Shown piece by piece: positions 42,229 to 51,830 of a DNA stretch of 64,000 nucleotides (positions are counted from its first letter, which is position 1; each line of letters starts with the position of its first letter). The position numbers and the translations under genes were made by a program. The DNA lies in assembly GCA_946476985.1 (NCBI GenBank), contig CAMKWS010000001.1, positions 1-64,000 of the forward strand, given 5' to 3'. Below the pieces are notes generated by a model. The model did no database searches. It was not told the DNA's origin and saw only the letters and a list, made by a program, of their open reading frames with translations. This DNA comes from an uncultured Acetobacteraceae bacterium. Its GTDB lineage: Bacteria; Pseudomonadota; Alphaproteobacteria; Acetobacterales; Acetobacteraceae.

Positions 42229-42885
42229 TTATTTTTTCAGGAGGCAAGCCCCTTCGTGTGCTTTTTGAATAAATTTTTCAATAAGAAAGGAAGATTTAAG
42301 AGCAGGAGCGGTTTCAACGCCAGAGGAAACATCAACTGCTGGTGTTTGGCTAGTCTGAATAGCCTCTGCGACATTATCGGGTGTAAGGCCGCCAGCGAGT
42401 AACCATGGGGCAGGAGCCTGCCAATTTTGGGTGAGTGACCAATCGAAGGTACGTCCTAACCCACCAGGGCGAGTATCTCCTTTTTGTGCAGGGGCTTCAA
42501 TAATATAGCCATCTAGCCCAGTTGAGTTTGTGGGAAGATCCGCTTGTGATGTAATACCGCGTGCAAGCCAAACGGGTTTTTGTGTTTTTGTGCGTAAATG
42601 TTGTGCTTGATCTTCATTTGTATAGAGCTGCAAAATATCTAGTGGAACATGATTGAGAGTATGTTCCACTTGCTCTTGGGTGGGTTTTACAAAAAGACCA
42701 ACTCGCAGAGGGCCCCCTTCTTGTGGAAGGGGGATAGAATCGTGAAGTAGTTTTGCTTGGTCGACAGTAACAAAGCGGGGAGAGGCGGGATGAAAGACGA
42801 GCCCCACCCATTTTACTCCTAAACGAGCGCACAGGCGCATATCTTCTGCTCGTGTGAGACCGCAGATTTTTATAGAAACGCTCAC
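42229..42885 (-). CDS. trpF: Phosphoribosylanthranilate isomerase
   Basis: Catalyses the third step of tryptophan synthesis. The TIM-barrel protein starts SVSIKICGLTRAEDMRL with the catalytic Cys in KICGLT, has WVGLVFHPASPRFV, and ends with the phosphate-binding VDVSSGVE carrying the catalytic Asp. 218 residues, usual size. Its ATG overlaps the pyrF stop by 4 bases. The pairing of pyrF and trpF, rather than trpF with trpBA, is notable but seen in relatives. Confidence 0.94.
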   Translation of the reverse strand: MSVSIKICGLTRAEDMRLCARLGVKWVGLVFHPASPRFVTVDQAKLLHDSIPLPQEGGPLRVGLFVKPTQEQVEHTLNHVPLDILQLYTNEDQAQHLRTKTQKPVWLARGITSQADLPTNSTGLDGYIIEAPAQKGDTRPGGLGRTFDWSLTQNWQAPAPWLLAGGLTPDNVAEAIQTSQTPAVDVSSGVETAPALKSSFLIEKFIQKAHEGACLLKK

Positions 42886-43598
42886 GAGGCTGCTTGTAGT
42901 TCTTCTTGAATATCACGAGCAGTTTGCGCAGGGTTAGCCGCGCGTGTGATAGGTCGTCCCACGACAATCCAGTCCGCACCGGCCTTGGCAGCTTGGCCAG
43001 GAGTCATGACACGTTTTTGATCATCCGTTTGAGAACCAGCGGGGCGAATACCTGGCACAATTAACTCAGGCTTATCGCCTAAGGCATCACGTAGTGCTGT
43101 AATTTCATGGGCAGAACAAACAAGTCCATCAGCCCCTGCATTAATGGCCATGCGACCTAAACGCACAACTTCTTCTAAAGGAGTGGCATTGATGCCAATA
43201 TCTGAGAGAGCTTGTTCATTCATGCTGGTAAGAACGGTAACAGCAAGAAGTTTAGGACGCTGTGTTGCCTCGGCAAATTCTTCTTCAAGCACGGCGCGGG
43301 AGCGTGCAATCATTTCAGCACCGCCAAGAGCATGAATGGTCGTAAGTACTGGTTGAATGGGGGTAAGGGCACGTAGTCCGGAAGCTACAGTGTTAGGGAT
43401 ATCGTGTAATTTAAGATCAAGAAATAATTTTTGAGATGCGCTGAGTTTTTGAACGGCATCTAGCCCGCATGCATAGGTAAATTCTAAGCCTAATTTAATA
43501 GCATCTACACTATCTTCTAAAGCGGCACTCCAATGAGCAGCTTGCTCATATGATGGGGTATCAAGTGCTGCGATAAGGCGGGTGCGGTGTGTGGACAT
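42882..43598 (-). CDS. pyrF: Orotidine 5'-phosphate decarboxylase
   Basis: Last step of UMP synthesis. The catalytic DxKxxD motif is present (FLDLKLHDIPNTV), with the N-terminal LIAALDTPSYEQA and the phosphate-binding end (ELIVPGIRPAGSQ, DWIVVGRPITRA). 238 residues, normal. No strong ribosome site precedes ATG 43598; it follows the LapA-domain gene by 11 bases and probably depends on coupled translation. Confidence 0.96.
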   Translation of the reverse strand: MSTHRTRLIAALDTPSYEQAAHWSAALEDSVDAIKLGLEFTYACGLDAVQKLSASQKLFLDLKLHDIPNTVASGLRALTPIQPVLTTIHALGGAEMIARSRAVLEEEFAEATQRPKLLAVTVLTSMNEQALSDIGINATPLEEVVRLGRMAINAGADGLVCSAHEITALRDALGDKPELIVPGIRPAGSQTDDQKRVMTPGQAAKAGADWIVVGRPITRAANPAQTARDIQEELQAAS

Positions 43599-43609
43599 GG
43601 GATGTTGTC

Positions 43610-43954
43610 TTATTTCTCAGAAGATGAATGCGGAAGGCTGACTGTCTCGCTCTCTTGGGGAAGGGAGGAAGAGATATTGAGCTGGTCAACACGTTTGTGA
43701 AGCTCAAGAATTTGCTTCTGAAACTGCCGAGCATGAGCTTCAGCTTTACGGGCTCGCCTGATCTGGCGGAGCTCTCCCACCCAGCCAAGCAGGAAGCCTA
43801 AGCAGAGAGAAGGCAGAGATAGAAGAGCTATCAAAGGGCCTACTTTAATTGGCATGCCAAAGGTGGCAAACCAAATGGTGATCTCGTTAAGGTTACTTAA
43901 TGAGAAAATAGCGATAAACGCTAAGAATAGGACAATGATGAAGAGCCGTATCAT
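43610..43954 (-). CDS. LapA-domain (DUF1049) membrane protein
   Basis: Small two-span inner-membrane protein of the LipopolysaccharideAssembly-A family, whose E. coli member helps LPS assembly with LapB. Spans are IRLFIIVLFLAFIAIFSL and VGPLIALLSLPSLCLGFLLGW, followed by a coiled-coil tail (RRARKAEAHARQFQKQILEL). ATG 43954 with AGGATAG upstream is chosen over a longer non-ATG frame to 43990. Located upstream of pyrF-trpF on the same strand. Confidence 0.82.
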   Translation of the reverse strand: MIRLFIIVLFLAFIAIFSLSNLNEITIWFATFGMPIKVGPLIALLSLPSLCLGFLLGWVGELRQIRRARKAEAHARQFQKQILELHKRVDQLNISSSLPQESETVSLPHSSSEK

Positions 43955-44175
43955 AGAAATATTTCTATCCTGCCTCCGGGACGGGGGCAAGATGGCTGTG
44001 TGATATCTATTTTTAGTGGATGAATGGCGGGAATAATTACAAGATTTTGATAAAGATGTGATCTAAAAAAACTGATGCCCTCACAGAGAGTTCTTTTCAC
44101 AGGCAGTATGATAGTAGATAAGGGGAAAAGCATTTAGATATTTCTCCTTAATTAAAGAAAGCCACAGAGGATAGT

Positions 44176-47100
44176 ATGGGCGAAGGCAGGATTTTGTTGG
44201 GCAATCTAACACAAGAGCATGCACACACACCTGCTTGGTATAAATTTGATCCTGCTTGGTATCGCCGGCGCTATGGAATGACCTTCTCCGAGGATGAGAG
44301 AGCATATTCAGATGATGATCTCACAACTTTATGGGAGATGGATGAAGGTGAGAGCGGTCATTCGCCTAATCGTTATTTTGATGAAAAATGGTATTTGCAG
44401 AATAATCCAGATGTTCTGCGTAGCGTACGGGAAAAGGGAATCTTTGCAAGTGGTTTCCAACATTATGTAGAGGTTGGTTGCCCGAGTTGCGCTGCACATT
44501 GGCTGTTTTCGTTAGAGTATTATCTGAAGAATAATAAAGATTATACAGCCCATGCCATTTTAAGGGATGGTTATGTGAATGTGTATGATCACTATCTCAG
44601 AGTAGGGGATCGCCATTTTAGAAAGGCTCATCCTCTTTTTAATCCAGAGATTTTTCTTCAGGAGTGTTTAAAAAATAATATTCCCTTTGATTTCCAGAGA
44701 GGGGCAGTAGAGCAGTATCTGTCCCTGGAAGAGCCTGAAATGGGGTTTGTTCGCACCTCATGGTATTTTGATCCTTCATGGTATTTGAAGACATACCCAG
44801 AAGTACAAGAATTGATAGAGCAAGGGGTATTTATAAACCCGTTGCATCATTATGTCGCTTGCGAAGAGGCAGAGCGGTATAATCCAAATCCTTATTTTAA
44901 AGAAGAGTATTACTTAACCCGCTATCCAGATGTGAAAGAAGCTGTAGATCAAGGGATCTTCCGCAATGGCTATGCACATTTTGTAAGAACAGGGGCAGGG
45001 GAAAAACGGCAGCCTTCTGAAGGAGTGGATTTAGACGTTTTTGCTCAGACACTTAATCTACCGCATGACCTAAATATAGCACATGCAGATGATGTGTTTG
45101 TTTTATGGATTATGCGCCAAGAGGGTATGTTTCAAGCAGCACCTGTTCCAGAATTATCTGAGCAAGTAAGTAGAGCTTTAGCAATGGAAAAAATCATTGC
45201 GTGTTTGCCTTCATTATTTCGCTATCCGTTACACTTTGAGAGTTTTAACGAACCTCCTTTGAGCATTATCCTCTTATCGTCTGGGCAGTATTTGCAAGAT
45301 ATTGCAACGCTTATTTCTTTACATGAGCAAAATATAGCAGGGGTCCAGATTATCATTGCAAGCACTGGCAATGATCTTGCCAAGTTACGTTTAGAGCAGT
45401 GCGTCAAAGGGGTGCAGGGTATTTTCTTTGAAGAGCGATCTTCTCTAAAGAAACGTGTACGAGATGCTCTTAGGTATGTACGTAGCCAGAAAGTACTTCT
45501 TATAGAAGCGGGGATGCACATGTTGCCCATGGCATTATCTCCGATTTTATCTTTCTTACAGAAAGAGCATGTAGGAGGAGGAGGGAAGATCCTCTCCACA
45601 AATAATCGTATTTTAGAGGCAGGAAGTGCCTTATGGCGGAATGGTACAGCTACTGCTTATGGGAATGAGCAAAGAAGGGACGTTCAACGTGAGGTAGAGG
45701 CTGTTCAGGCTGGAGTATTATTTGCCCACAGGAAGGGATTTATAAAAGCGCTAGACAGCCTAGAAGTGTGTCCCTCGCAAAATTTCTTTGCATTTTTATC
45801 TGTTGCGTTGAGATATGTGGGAGAAACTCTCTCTTATCTACCAACAGTCCAAGTAAAAAGACTGACAGATGTAGAAGGGGAGTATGTTCTGCCACCGGCA
45901 GCGGGAGAGCAGTTGCGGCGTTTGTTTCCCGCATTTTTATCAGCGCATGCGATTTCAGCAGGAGATGGTTTAGTAGGAAAAGCACAACATCCGTATGTTA
46001 TGATGGTTTTCTCACATTTACCTCGGCAAGAGGAAGGTGGGCCGGCTCAGCGTATCATGCGGCATATCAAAATGTTTTGCCGCCTTGGCTGGCAAGTGTT
46101 GGTTGTTGGGCTACGCCGTGGTGCAGAAGACCGTTTGACAGTTTCTTATGACTACCCAGAAAGTGTGGAATGTTTGGCGGGTATTGAGGATTTTCAGGAC
46201 CTTCTGCAGAAAAGACAGCTAGGCTTAAAACTTTTATGGGTTAATGGCACGGATACGTTAAATCAGATTGGTGCGTGCTTAGCTTCGGGCGTAGTGTCAT
46301 TTTCTGAAAGAGCTATTATTCTAGACACAGTAAGCCAACACGGGCCAGGTGTGAAAGCAAGTGAAGCTTATTTGAGGCGGGTTGTTGGTGGGCAAAATGA
46401 TGTAGATTTCTTACAGGAAGAGACGAAAAAAGAGCTACGTTATGCGTGGTTATGCCAAAGTATTATTGTCGGAGATACAGTAGAGGCCGAGCTCTTGAAG
46501 AAAATGGGCTATGGCAATGTAATGATGCTGCCATATGCAGTTTCCTGTAAGTCGCAGGCAATAGAGAATGAACCTGCTGAGCGTGAAGGGCTCCTTTTCC
46601 CACTATCGATTTATGAATCAGGCGATGCGGGGCATGAAGGGTTTAATTGGTTTTGTCTCTCTGTGATGCCTTATTTGCATAAACATTTTGGAGAGCATTT
46701 ACCCATTTGGGTTGTGGGTTACCATCATGACATGGTCGATCTGAGCTTTTATGGACGGCTAGCCTCATTATATGGGTTTGCAAAGAGCGAACAGCTGCCA
46801 GAGCTTATTAAGAAATGTCGTGTCCTTATCGTTCCGTCACGTGTGCTATCAACACAGGCTACAGAGATTTTTGAAGCTGGAGCAGCCGGACTTCCAGCCG
46901 TTATTAGTACACCACAAATGGAACGGTTAGGCTGGAAAGATGGAGTAGAAGCTCTAGATGGCGGACTAAATAATCCTGAGCATTTTGCCTCTCAACTTAT
47001 AAAGCTGTATGAAGACCATACGTTATGGAGCGCCCTCAGCCGGCAGGTACGTAACTGTGTTAGCCAACGGCATAATGAGGCTCTATTGGAGAGGGCGCTT

Positions 47101-47319
47101 GAAGAACTGCTAGCCTTCGCATTTGGAAAAGCTCAACAGCCATATAGCTATGCCGTCCATAAAGAGAAGAATTCTGAAAGGGTATTTTCACCTGCCCCTT
47201 TGCGGGTTGACCTTACTATGTGTAGGCAAGCTTCTCCTTCCTCTATAGAGGATGAGGAGGAGGAAGCGGAACATGAGAGCATGGTATTACCCACACATTT
47301 AGGTGTAACTTTACCTTAA
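44176..47319 (+). CDS. Large multidomain glycosyltransferase with WYL-PDV repeats
   Basis: A 1047-residue protein. Residues 66-274 hold five imperfect repeats of the form (Y/F)F(D/K)xxWYLxxxPDVxxAVxxGxFxxGxxHYVxxG (copies near 66, 109, 155, 197 and 239). A degenerate GT2-like region follows (about 358-460, LSIILLSSGQYLQDIATL) without an obvious DxD. The C-terminal half (about 604-960) looks GT-B/GT4: GGPAQRIMRHIKMFCRLGWQVLVV, then CRVLIVPSRVLSTQATEIFEAGAAGLP, the E-x7-type donor site. The end is acidic and disordered. GAGGATAG precedes the ATG. The acceptor is unknown; surface polysaccharide or protein glycosylation is likely. Confidence 0.78.
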   Translation: MGEGRILLGNLTQEHAHTPAWYKFDPAWYRRRYGMTFSEDERAYSDDDLTTLWEMDEGESGHSPNRYFDEKWYLQNNPDVLRSVREKGIFASGFQHYVEVGCPSCAAHWLFSLEYYLKNNKDYTAHAILRDGYVNVYDHYLRVGDRHFRKAHPLFNPEIFLQECLKNNIPFDFQRGAVEQYLSLEEPEMGFVRTSWYFDPSWYLKTYPEVQELIEQGVFINPLHHYVACEEAERYNPNPYFKEEYYLTRYPDVKEAVDQGIFRNGYAHFVRTGAGEKRQPSEGVDLDVFAQTLNLPHDLNIAHADDVFVLWIMRQEGMFQAAPVPELSEQVSRALAMEKIIACLPSLFRYPLHFESFNEPPLSIILLSSGQYLQDIATLISLHEQNIAGVQIIIASTGNDLAKLRLEQCVKGVQGIFFEERSSLKKRVRDALRYVRSQKVLLIEAGMHMLPMALSPILSFLQKEHVGGGGKILSTNNRILEAGSALWRNGTATAYGNEQRRDVQREVEAVQAGVLFAHRKGFIKALDSLEVCPSQNFFAFLSVALRYVGETLSYLPTVQVKRLTDVEGEYVLPPAAGEQLRRLFPAFLSAHAISAGDGLVGKAQHPYVMMVFSHLPRQEEGGPAQRIMRHIKMFCRLGWQVLVVGLRRGAEDRLTVSYDYPESVECLAGIEDFQDLLQKRQLGLKLLWVNGTDTLNQIGACLASGVVSFSERAIILDTVSQHGPGVKASEAYLRRVVGGQNDVDFLQEETKKELRYAWLCQSIIVGDTVEAELLKKMGYGNVMMLPYAVSCKSQAIENEPAEREGLLFPLSIYESGDAGHEGFNWFCLSVMPYLHKHFGEHLPIWVVGYHHDMVDLSFYGRLASLYGFAKSEQLPELIKKCRVLIVPSRVLSTQATEIFEAGAAGLPAVISTPQMERLGWKDGVEALDGGLNNPEHFASQLIKLYEDHTLWSALSRQVRNCVSQRHNEALLERALEELLAFAFGKAQQPYSYAVHKEKNSERVFSPAPLRVDLTMCRQASPSSIEDEEEEAEHESMVLPTHLGVTLP

Positions 47320-47336
47320 GAGTAGGCTATTTACGC

Positions 47337-48767
47337 ATGAAGGACCAAACAGTGAGTGACGTAACCAATATTGTTTTGCAACATGTTGATAACACGTGGG
47401 GTGAGGCGCGTGATCGCTTGTTTGACCTGTTACGTATTCCTAGTATTTCTACACAAAAAAGCCATAAGGAAGATTGTCGGAAGGCCGCACGGTGGTTGTC
47501 TCAACAATTAGAGGAATTAGGTTTCTCGGCGTCTTTGCGCGAAGTAGAATGGGCTGAACCAGGACATCCTATGGTCGTTGCTCATGATAATGACTTGTCC
47601 AAAAAACAGGCTGATAAACAAACACATGTCCTCTTTTATGGTCATTATGATGTTCAACCTACCGACCCAGATCATTTATGGGATACAAACCCTTTTGAGC
47701 CATGCGTAAAAACAGATAGCACAGGTAGGCAGGTCATTGTTGCCCGTGGAGCGAGTGATGATAAAGGGCAGGTCATGACCTTTATTGAAGCTTGTCGTGC
47801 GTGGAAAGCTGTGCATGGGAGCTTACCTGTTGCAGTAAGTGTTTTATTGGAGGGGGAAGAAGAATCTGGGGGAGAAAATCTTTTACCGTTTTTAAAAGCC
47901 CATGCAGACGAGTTGAAGGCAGATATTGCACTTATTTGCGATACTGCAATGCCAGACCGCACAACTCCAGCAATTACAGCTTCTTTACGTGGCACAGTGG
48001 CTGAGGAAATAGAACTTATTGCAGCCTCGCATGATTTACACTCAGGTATGTATGGGAATGCCGCTGCTAATCCTGCCTTTTTGTTGTGTAAACTCCTGAG
48101 TGGCCTGCGTGATGAGAATGGCCGGGTGACACTGCCAAACTTTTATGATGGCATCATCGAGCCTAATGCGGAGACGCGTGCCCAATGGAAAGAATTATTC
48201 ACCGATGATGCTGCTTTGCTAGGTGAGGTTGGCTTGTCTGTTGCCGCTGGGGAAAAGGGATATAGCGCTGTGGAACAAACATGGTGCCGCCCTAGCTTTG
48301 AGGTAAATGGTATTTCCGGCGGATACCAAGATGAAGGCTTTAAGACGGTTATTCCTGCTCGTGCTTCTGCGAAGATTTCTTTCCGCTTAGTGCCAGGGCA
48401 GGACCCGCTTAAAATTCGGGATTCATTCCGGGCGTATATTCGAAATGCCCTTCCAGAAGATGTAGAGGTTAAATTTACCCCTCATGGTGCTTCGGCGGGT
48501 TTTGCTGTCTCTAAAGAAAGTCCTTTCTTGCCCGCCGCTTTAGGTGCTTTAAGTACTGAATGGGGTAAGAAGGCCGTTATGGCGGGTTGTGGTGGGTCTA
48601 TCCCGGTTGCAGAAGAAGTGCGTGCCGCTTTGGAGATGGATGCTTTGATGATCGGCTTTGCCCAAGCTGATGATCGTATCCATTCGCCTAATGAGCAGTA
48701 TGGTTTTGACTCTTTTTATCACGGCATTCGTTCTTGGGTGCGTATTCTTGCAGCTTTAGCACGGTAG
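47337..48767 (+). CDS. M20-family dipeptidase
   Basis: Zinc metallopeptidase of the M20 (carnosinase-like) group. Metal-binding motifs are [12 protein letters not shown] (His, Asp), [10 protein letters not shown] (Asp), [10 protein letters not shown] (Glu-Glu), CDTAMPD and a C-terminal His in [11 protein letters not shown]. The central lid domain contains [13 protein letters not shown] sequence ([14 protein letters not shown]). About 476 residues. It lies 17 bases after the large glycosyltransferase gene and before pdxA; substrate not determined. Confidence 0.92.
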   Translation: MKDQTVSDVTNIVLQHVDNTWGEARDRLFDLLRIPSISTQKSHKEDCRKAARWLSQQLEELGFSASLREVEWAEPGHPMVVAHDNDLSKKQADKQTHVLFYGHYDVQPTDPDHLWDTNPFEPCVKTDSTGRQVIVARGASDDKGQVMTFIEACRAWKAVHGSLPVAVSVLLEGEEESGGENLLPFLKAHADELKADIALICDTAMPDRTTPAITASLRGTVAEEIELIAASHDLHSGMYGNAAANPAFLLCKLLSGLRDENGRVTLPNFYDGIIEPNAETRAQWKELFTDDAALLGEVGLSVAAGEKGYSAVEQTWCRPSFEVNGISGGYQDEGFKTVIPARASAKISFRLVPGQDPLKIRDSFRAYIRNALPEDVEVKFTPHGASAGFAVSKESPFLPAALGALSTEWGKKAVMAGCGGSIPVAEEVRAALEMDALMIGFAQADDRIHSPNEQYGFDSFYHGIRSWVRILAALAR

Positions 48768-48784
48768 AAGAAAGAATATTCGGC

Positions 48785-49789
48785 ATGTCTCTTCCTATGG
48801 CTTTAACAATGGGAGACCCTGCGGGTGTAGGGCCAGAGCTTACACGAAAAGCATGGCGGGCTTTACACCAGAAGGACATGCCTTTTTTCTGGATAGGGGA
48901 TCCTACCTTGCTGGGGGAAGATATTCCTGTTCGGTGCATCGAAAAACCAGAGCAGGCAATAGAGTATTTCCCCCGGGCTTTACCTGTTATTCCCGTGCAA
49001 TGTCCCGAACCTGTGCAAGCCGGAATTCCTAACTCCGTGAATGCCTCTGCGGTGATTCAGAGTATTGAGCAGGCTGTACGTTTCGTGCAGGAGGGAGAAA
49101 GTGGGGCCGTTGTTACAAACCCAATTGCAAAGCATGTCCTCTCACAGGCAGGCTTCCAGCATCCCGGCCATACAGAATTTCTTGCAGCTTTGTGTGGTGT
49201 TTCAGGCCAAGAAGTAATGATGCTGGCATGCTCACAACTTAAGGTGGTGCTAACAACCATTCACATCTCTCTGAAGGATGCCATCAAAGCATTGAACCAG
49301 GAGCGTATTATTGAAGTCGCTCATTTAACAGCAGCGTCATTGCAACGTGATTTTGGCCTTTTACGTCCTCGTTTGGCTGTGGCAGGGCTGAACCCTCATG
49401 CTGGTGAAAATGGTTTAATGGGGGAAGAAGAGCAGAGAATTATTGCGCCAGCGATAGAGAAATTACGTCAGCAGGGATACGATGTCGTGGGGCCAATGCC
49501 GCCAGATACAATGTTCAGTGCAGCAGCTCGCCCACGCTATGATGCTGCAATTTGTTTATATCATGATCAAGGTCTTATCCCTGTGAAGACTTTAGATATG
49601 GCGGGAGGTGTAAATATCACATTAGGCCTTCCTATCATCAGGACATCGCCAGATCACGGAACGGCTTTTGACATTGCCACTCATCCGGGGGAAGTTGGTA
49701 AGGCTGATGTATCTAGCCTTTTAGCGGCTCTGGCCACAGCGCACGAAATGAGCCAACAGCGCCGCAAAAATGATGCGGATTTGAGCTAA
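48785..49789 (+). CDS. pdxA: 4-hydroxythreonine-4-phosphate dehydrogenase
   Basis: Vitamin B6 synthesis (DXP-dependent route): oxidises 4-phosphohydroxy-L-threonine for condensation by PdxJ. The N-terminus [15 protein letters not shown], the metal-binding HPGHTEFLA, the loop [11 protein letters not shown] and the end [40 protein letters not shown] are all diagnostic. ATG 48785 with AGAAAGAA upstream is chosen; an upstream frame to 48734 overlaps the M20 gene. Followed directly by pdxJ. Confidence 0.96.
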   Translation: MSLPMALTMGDPAGVGPELTRKAWRALHQKDMPFFWIGDPTLLGEDIPVRCIEKPEQAIEYFPRALPVIPVQCPEPVQAGIPNSVNASAVIQSIEQAVRFVQEGESGAVVTNPIAKHVLSQAGFQHPGHTEFLAALCGVSGQEVMMLACSQLKVVLTTIHISLKDAIKALNQERIIEVAHLTAASLQRDFGLLRPRLAVAGLNPHAGENGLMGEEEQRIIAPAIEKLRQQGYDVVGPMPPDTMFSAAARPRYDAAICLYHDQGLIPVKTLDMAGGVNITLGLPIIRTSPDHGTAFDIATHPGEVGKADVSSLLAALATAHEMSQQRRKNDADLS

Positions 49790-49808
49790 GAAAAATGGAG
49801 AAGCGGTC

Positions 49809-50504
49809 ATGATCCGTCTTGGTGTGAATATTGACCATGTTGCTACATTGCGTAATGCCCGTGGGGAAGCATATCCGGATCCTCTAAAGGCAGCCGAACT
49901 CGTTTTACAGCATGGTGTAGATGGTATCACAGCACATTTGCGGGAAGATAGACGTCATATTCGTGATGAAGATATAGAGAAACTTCGCGGTTTATCTGCT
50001 CCATTGAACTTTGAAATGGCCGCAACGGAGGAAATGACAAATATCGCCTGCCGTGTGAAGCCACATGCCTGTTGTGTAGTTCCTGAGCGGAGAGAGGAGC
50101 TTACGACAGAAGGGGGCTTAGATGTCGTTGGGTTAAAAGATAAAATTAAGCCCTTCATCACACGATTGAGCGCTGCAGGGATCCGAGTGTCACTTTTTAT
50201 CGACCCTGAGCCAGAAGCCATAAAAATGGCCGCAGAGCTAGGGGCTCCAGTGATTGAGCTGCATACCGGTGCTTATGCATTAGGCAAGCCAGGAGAGTTG
50301 GAGCGTCTGCAACGGGCGGCTCTAATTGCAGCAGAGTATGGCCTCGAGCTACATGCAGGGCATGGTTTAAATTATGAGAATGTGGAACCGATTACACAAT
50401 TGCCCGGGTTAGTGGAACTAAATATTGGACATTTTCTTATCAGCGAGGCGGTTTTTGTAGGGTTAGCTGCTTCTGTTCGCCGAATGAAGGATTTGTTGTC
50501 TTAA
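49809..50504 (+). CDS. pdxJ: Pyridoxine 5'-phosphate synthase
   Basis: Forms pyridoxine phosphate from the PdxA product and deoxyxylulose phosphate. Signatures: [60 protein letters not shown] and [11 protein letters not shown]. 231 residues, normal. Starts 19 bases after pdxA, so the two genes form a B6 operon, closed by a strong terminator. Confidence 0.97.
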   Translation: MIRLGVNIDHVATLRNARGEAYPDPLKAAELVLQHGVDGITAHLREDRRHIRDEDIEKLRGLSAPLNFEMAATEEMTNIACRVKPHACCVVPERREELTTEGGLDVVGLKDKIKPFITRLSAAGIRVSLFIDPEPEAIKMAAELGAPVIELHTGAYALGKPGELERLQRAALIAAEYGLELHAGHGLNYENVEPITQLPGLVELNIGHFLISEAVFVGLAASVRRMKDLLS

Positions 50505-50533
50505 GAGGCTTCTTTAATCGGAAGAGTAGACAC

Positions 50534-50565
50534 AAAAAAGGCACCCATGAAAGGGTGCCTTTTTT
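50534..50565. terminator. Bidirectional terminator after pdxJ
   Basis: AAAAAAGGCACCC and GGGTGCCTTTTTT arms with a 6-base loop, placed between pdxJ and the convergent lipoprotein gene. Confidence 0.92.
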
Positions 50566-50572
50566 GTAGGGC

Positions 50573-51280
50573 TTATTTTGTATTATTGAGCACAGGGAGG
50601 CCATTTTTCCCCTGCTGGATATATAAAAGCCCGTTATTCCGTGGTGCCACGGAGACCTTCCCGTCTTTAGGGATAGGTTGAATAAGAGGCTCTGATGGTT
50701 TGTGATCGTAGTTTGGTGCAAATTTACTGGATTTATCCGAGTAAGTAGCTTCGGGGGACTGTGTTTCTGTCGGTACGGAGTGGAAGGCAGAAATTGGACC
50801 CATTGGCCAAATACCAGGAGCATCACGCATTGTACTCTCACGTTGGCGAGCACAGCCTCGTGTGATCATGGAACAGATACCGTCTTCTCCAATGAATTCA
50901 TCATTGTCACCAGCATAGTGGATTTCAGAAATGCGGTCATGATCAACGCGTACAAACATGCGGCAGGCAGAGCCACCTTTACCAAAAATATTTTGATAAA
51001 TATTTGTAACTTCCGTCATATTGATAGGAAAGACGGACATGCTCGGCGTGCTGGCTGAATTTACATTTGGCCGAGAAATATCATATTCCCAGATTTCTGT
51101 TGTATCATTGAGCTTTTTTGAAGAGTTCGGAACACCTGCACAGGCCTGAAGATCGTAACTGGTCATACCGACCATTTCATATTGAGCTCTATGCGCTTCT
51201 CGAGAATCCCAATACCCACACGCTGAAAGAGCAATAGGACATAGGCAAACAAAACTGCGCATCATCGTCCGGAAGGTCAT
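50573..51280 (-). CDS. Lipoprotein of unknown function
   Basis: The 235-residue protein has a lipoprotein signal ending in LSAC (Cys21). The segment EMVGMTSYDLQACAGVPNSSKKLNDTTEIWEYD resembles the BamE/SmpA pattern of a GMT-type turn followed by G-x-P and an aromatic strand, but overall similarity is weak. The C-terminal part is Pro/Ser/Thr-rich and likely disordered. AGGAG precedes the ATG. Faces the DUF3126 gene across a 250-base gap. No function can be given with confidence. Confidence 0.75.
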   Translation of the reverse strand: MTFRTMMRSFVCLCPIALSACGYWDSREAHRAQYEMVGMTSYDLQACAGVPNSSKKLNDTTEIWEYDISRPNVNSASTPSMSVFPINMTEVTNIYQNIFGKGGSACRMFVRVDHDRISEIHYAGDNDEFIGEDGICSMITRGCARQRESTMRDAPGIWPMGPISAFHSVPTETQSPEATYSDKSSKFAPNYDHKPSEPLIQPIPKDGKVSVAPRNNGLLYIQQGKNGLPVLNNTK

Positions 51281-51530
51281 TCTATCTCCTATTAAAGCGA
51301 GGGTATTACGGGCAGTAATATATGGGGAAAAGTAAAAATCTTATAAAGAAATTTTCCTATTCTGAAAAGAATACAAAAAAATAGGTAAGATTTTTACAAT
51401 TTATCAATTAGCCGCCTCAGTAGAGACATCTCTGTTATCATGTTTTTCTTTCTTCATGGAAGATGGGTTTTAGTCTTCTTAATGATGCGTTAGAGAAGGG
51501 AAGCTCATTTTTGTTTTAGGAGTATGTCAT

Positions 51531-51758
51531 ATGGCCGATATCTCATCTGGTGAAATTCCCCGTCTTCAAACGGCTCTGCGCCGTCTGCTTGGTTCTCCGC
51601 AGCTTACGGTTAATGCCCCGCCCCGGAAAGGCATGAGCGTAGAAATTGCTGTAGCAGGTGAAGTCGTAGGGACTGTATACCGAGATGAAGATGAAGGCGA
51701 AGTTTCTTATGCTGTTAATATGACAGTGCTTGAAGAGGATCTGCCTCCTGCTAAATGA
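51531..51758 (+). CDS. DUF3126 family small protein
   Basis: A 75-residue cytoplasmic protein matching the alphaproteobacterial DUF3126 pattern: an N-terminal helix (EIPRLQTALRRLLGSP), a beta segment (SVEIAVAGEVVGTVYRDEDEGEVSY) and a short NMTVLEEDL end. No function is known. An AGGAG site 8 bases upstream supports the ATG. Single gene with a strong terminator behind it. Confidence 0.8.
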   Translation: MADISSGEIPRLQTALRRLLGSPQLTVNAPPRKGMSVEIAVAGEVVGTVYRDEDEGEVSYAVNMTVLEEDLPPAK

Positions 51759-51793
51759 AACTCTACATTTTATTATAGCGTAAAGTTTCTTTT

Positions 51794-51824
51794 AAAACCC
51801 TCCATTCTAAATGGAGGGTTTTTT
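51794..51824. terminator. Bidirectional terminator after the DUF3126 gene
   Basis: AAAACCCTCCAT and ATGGAGGGTTTTTT arms with a short loop lie between the DUF3126 gene and the convergent peptidase gene, ending at 51831. Confidence 0.9.
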
Positions 51825-51830
51825 ATCAGG

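Noticed and set aside
42175..42402. Plus-strand frame covering part of tRNA-Ser and trpF
   Set aside because: It crosses a clear tRNA gene and lies antisense to trpF.
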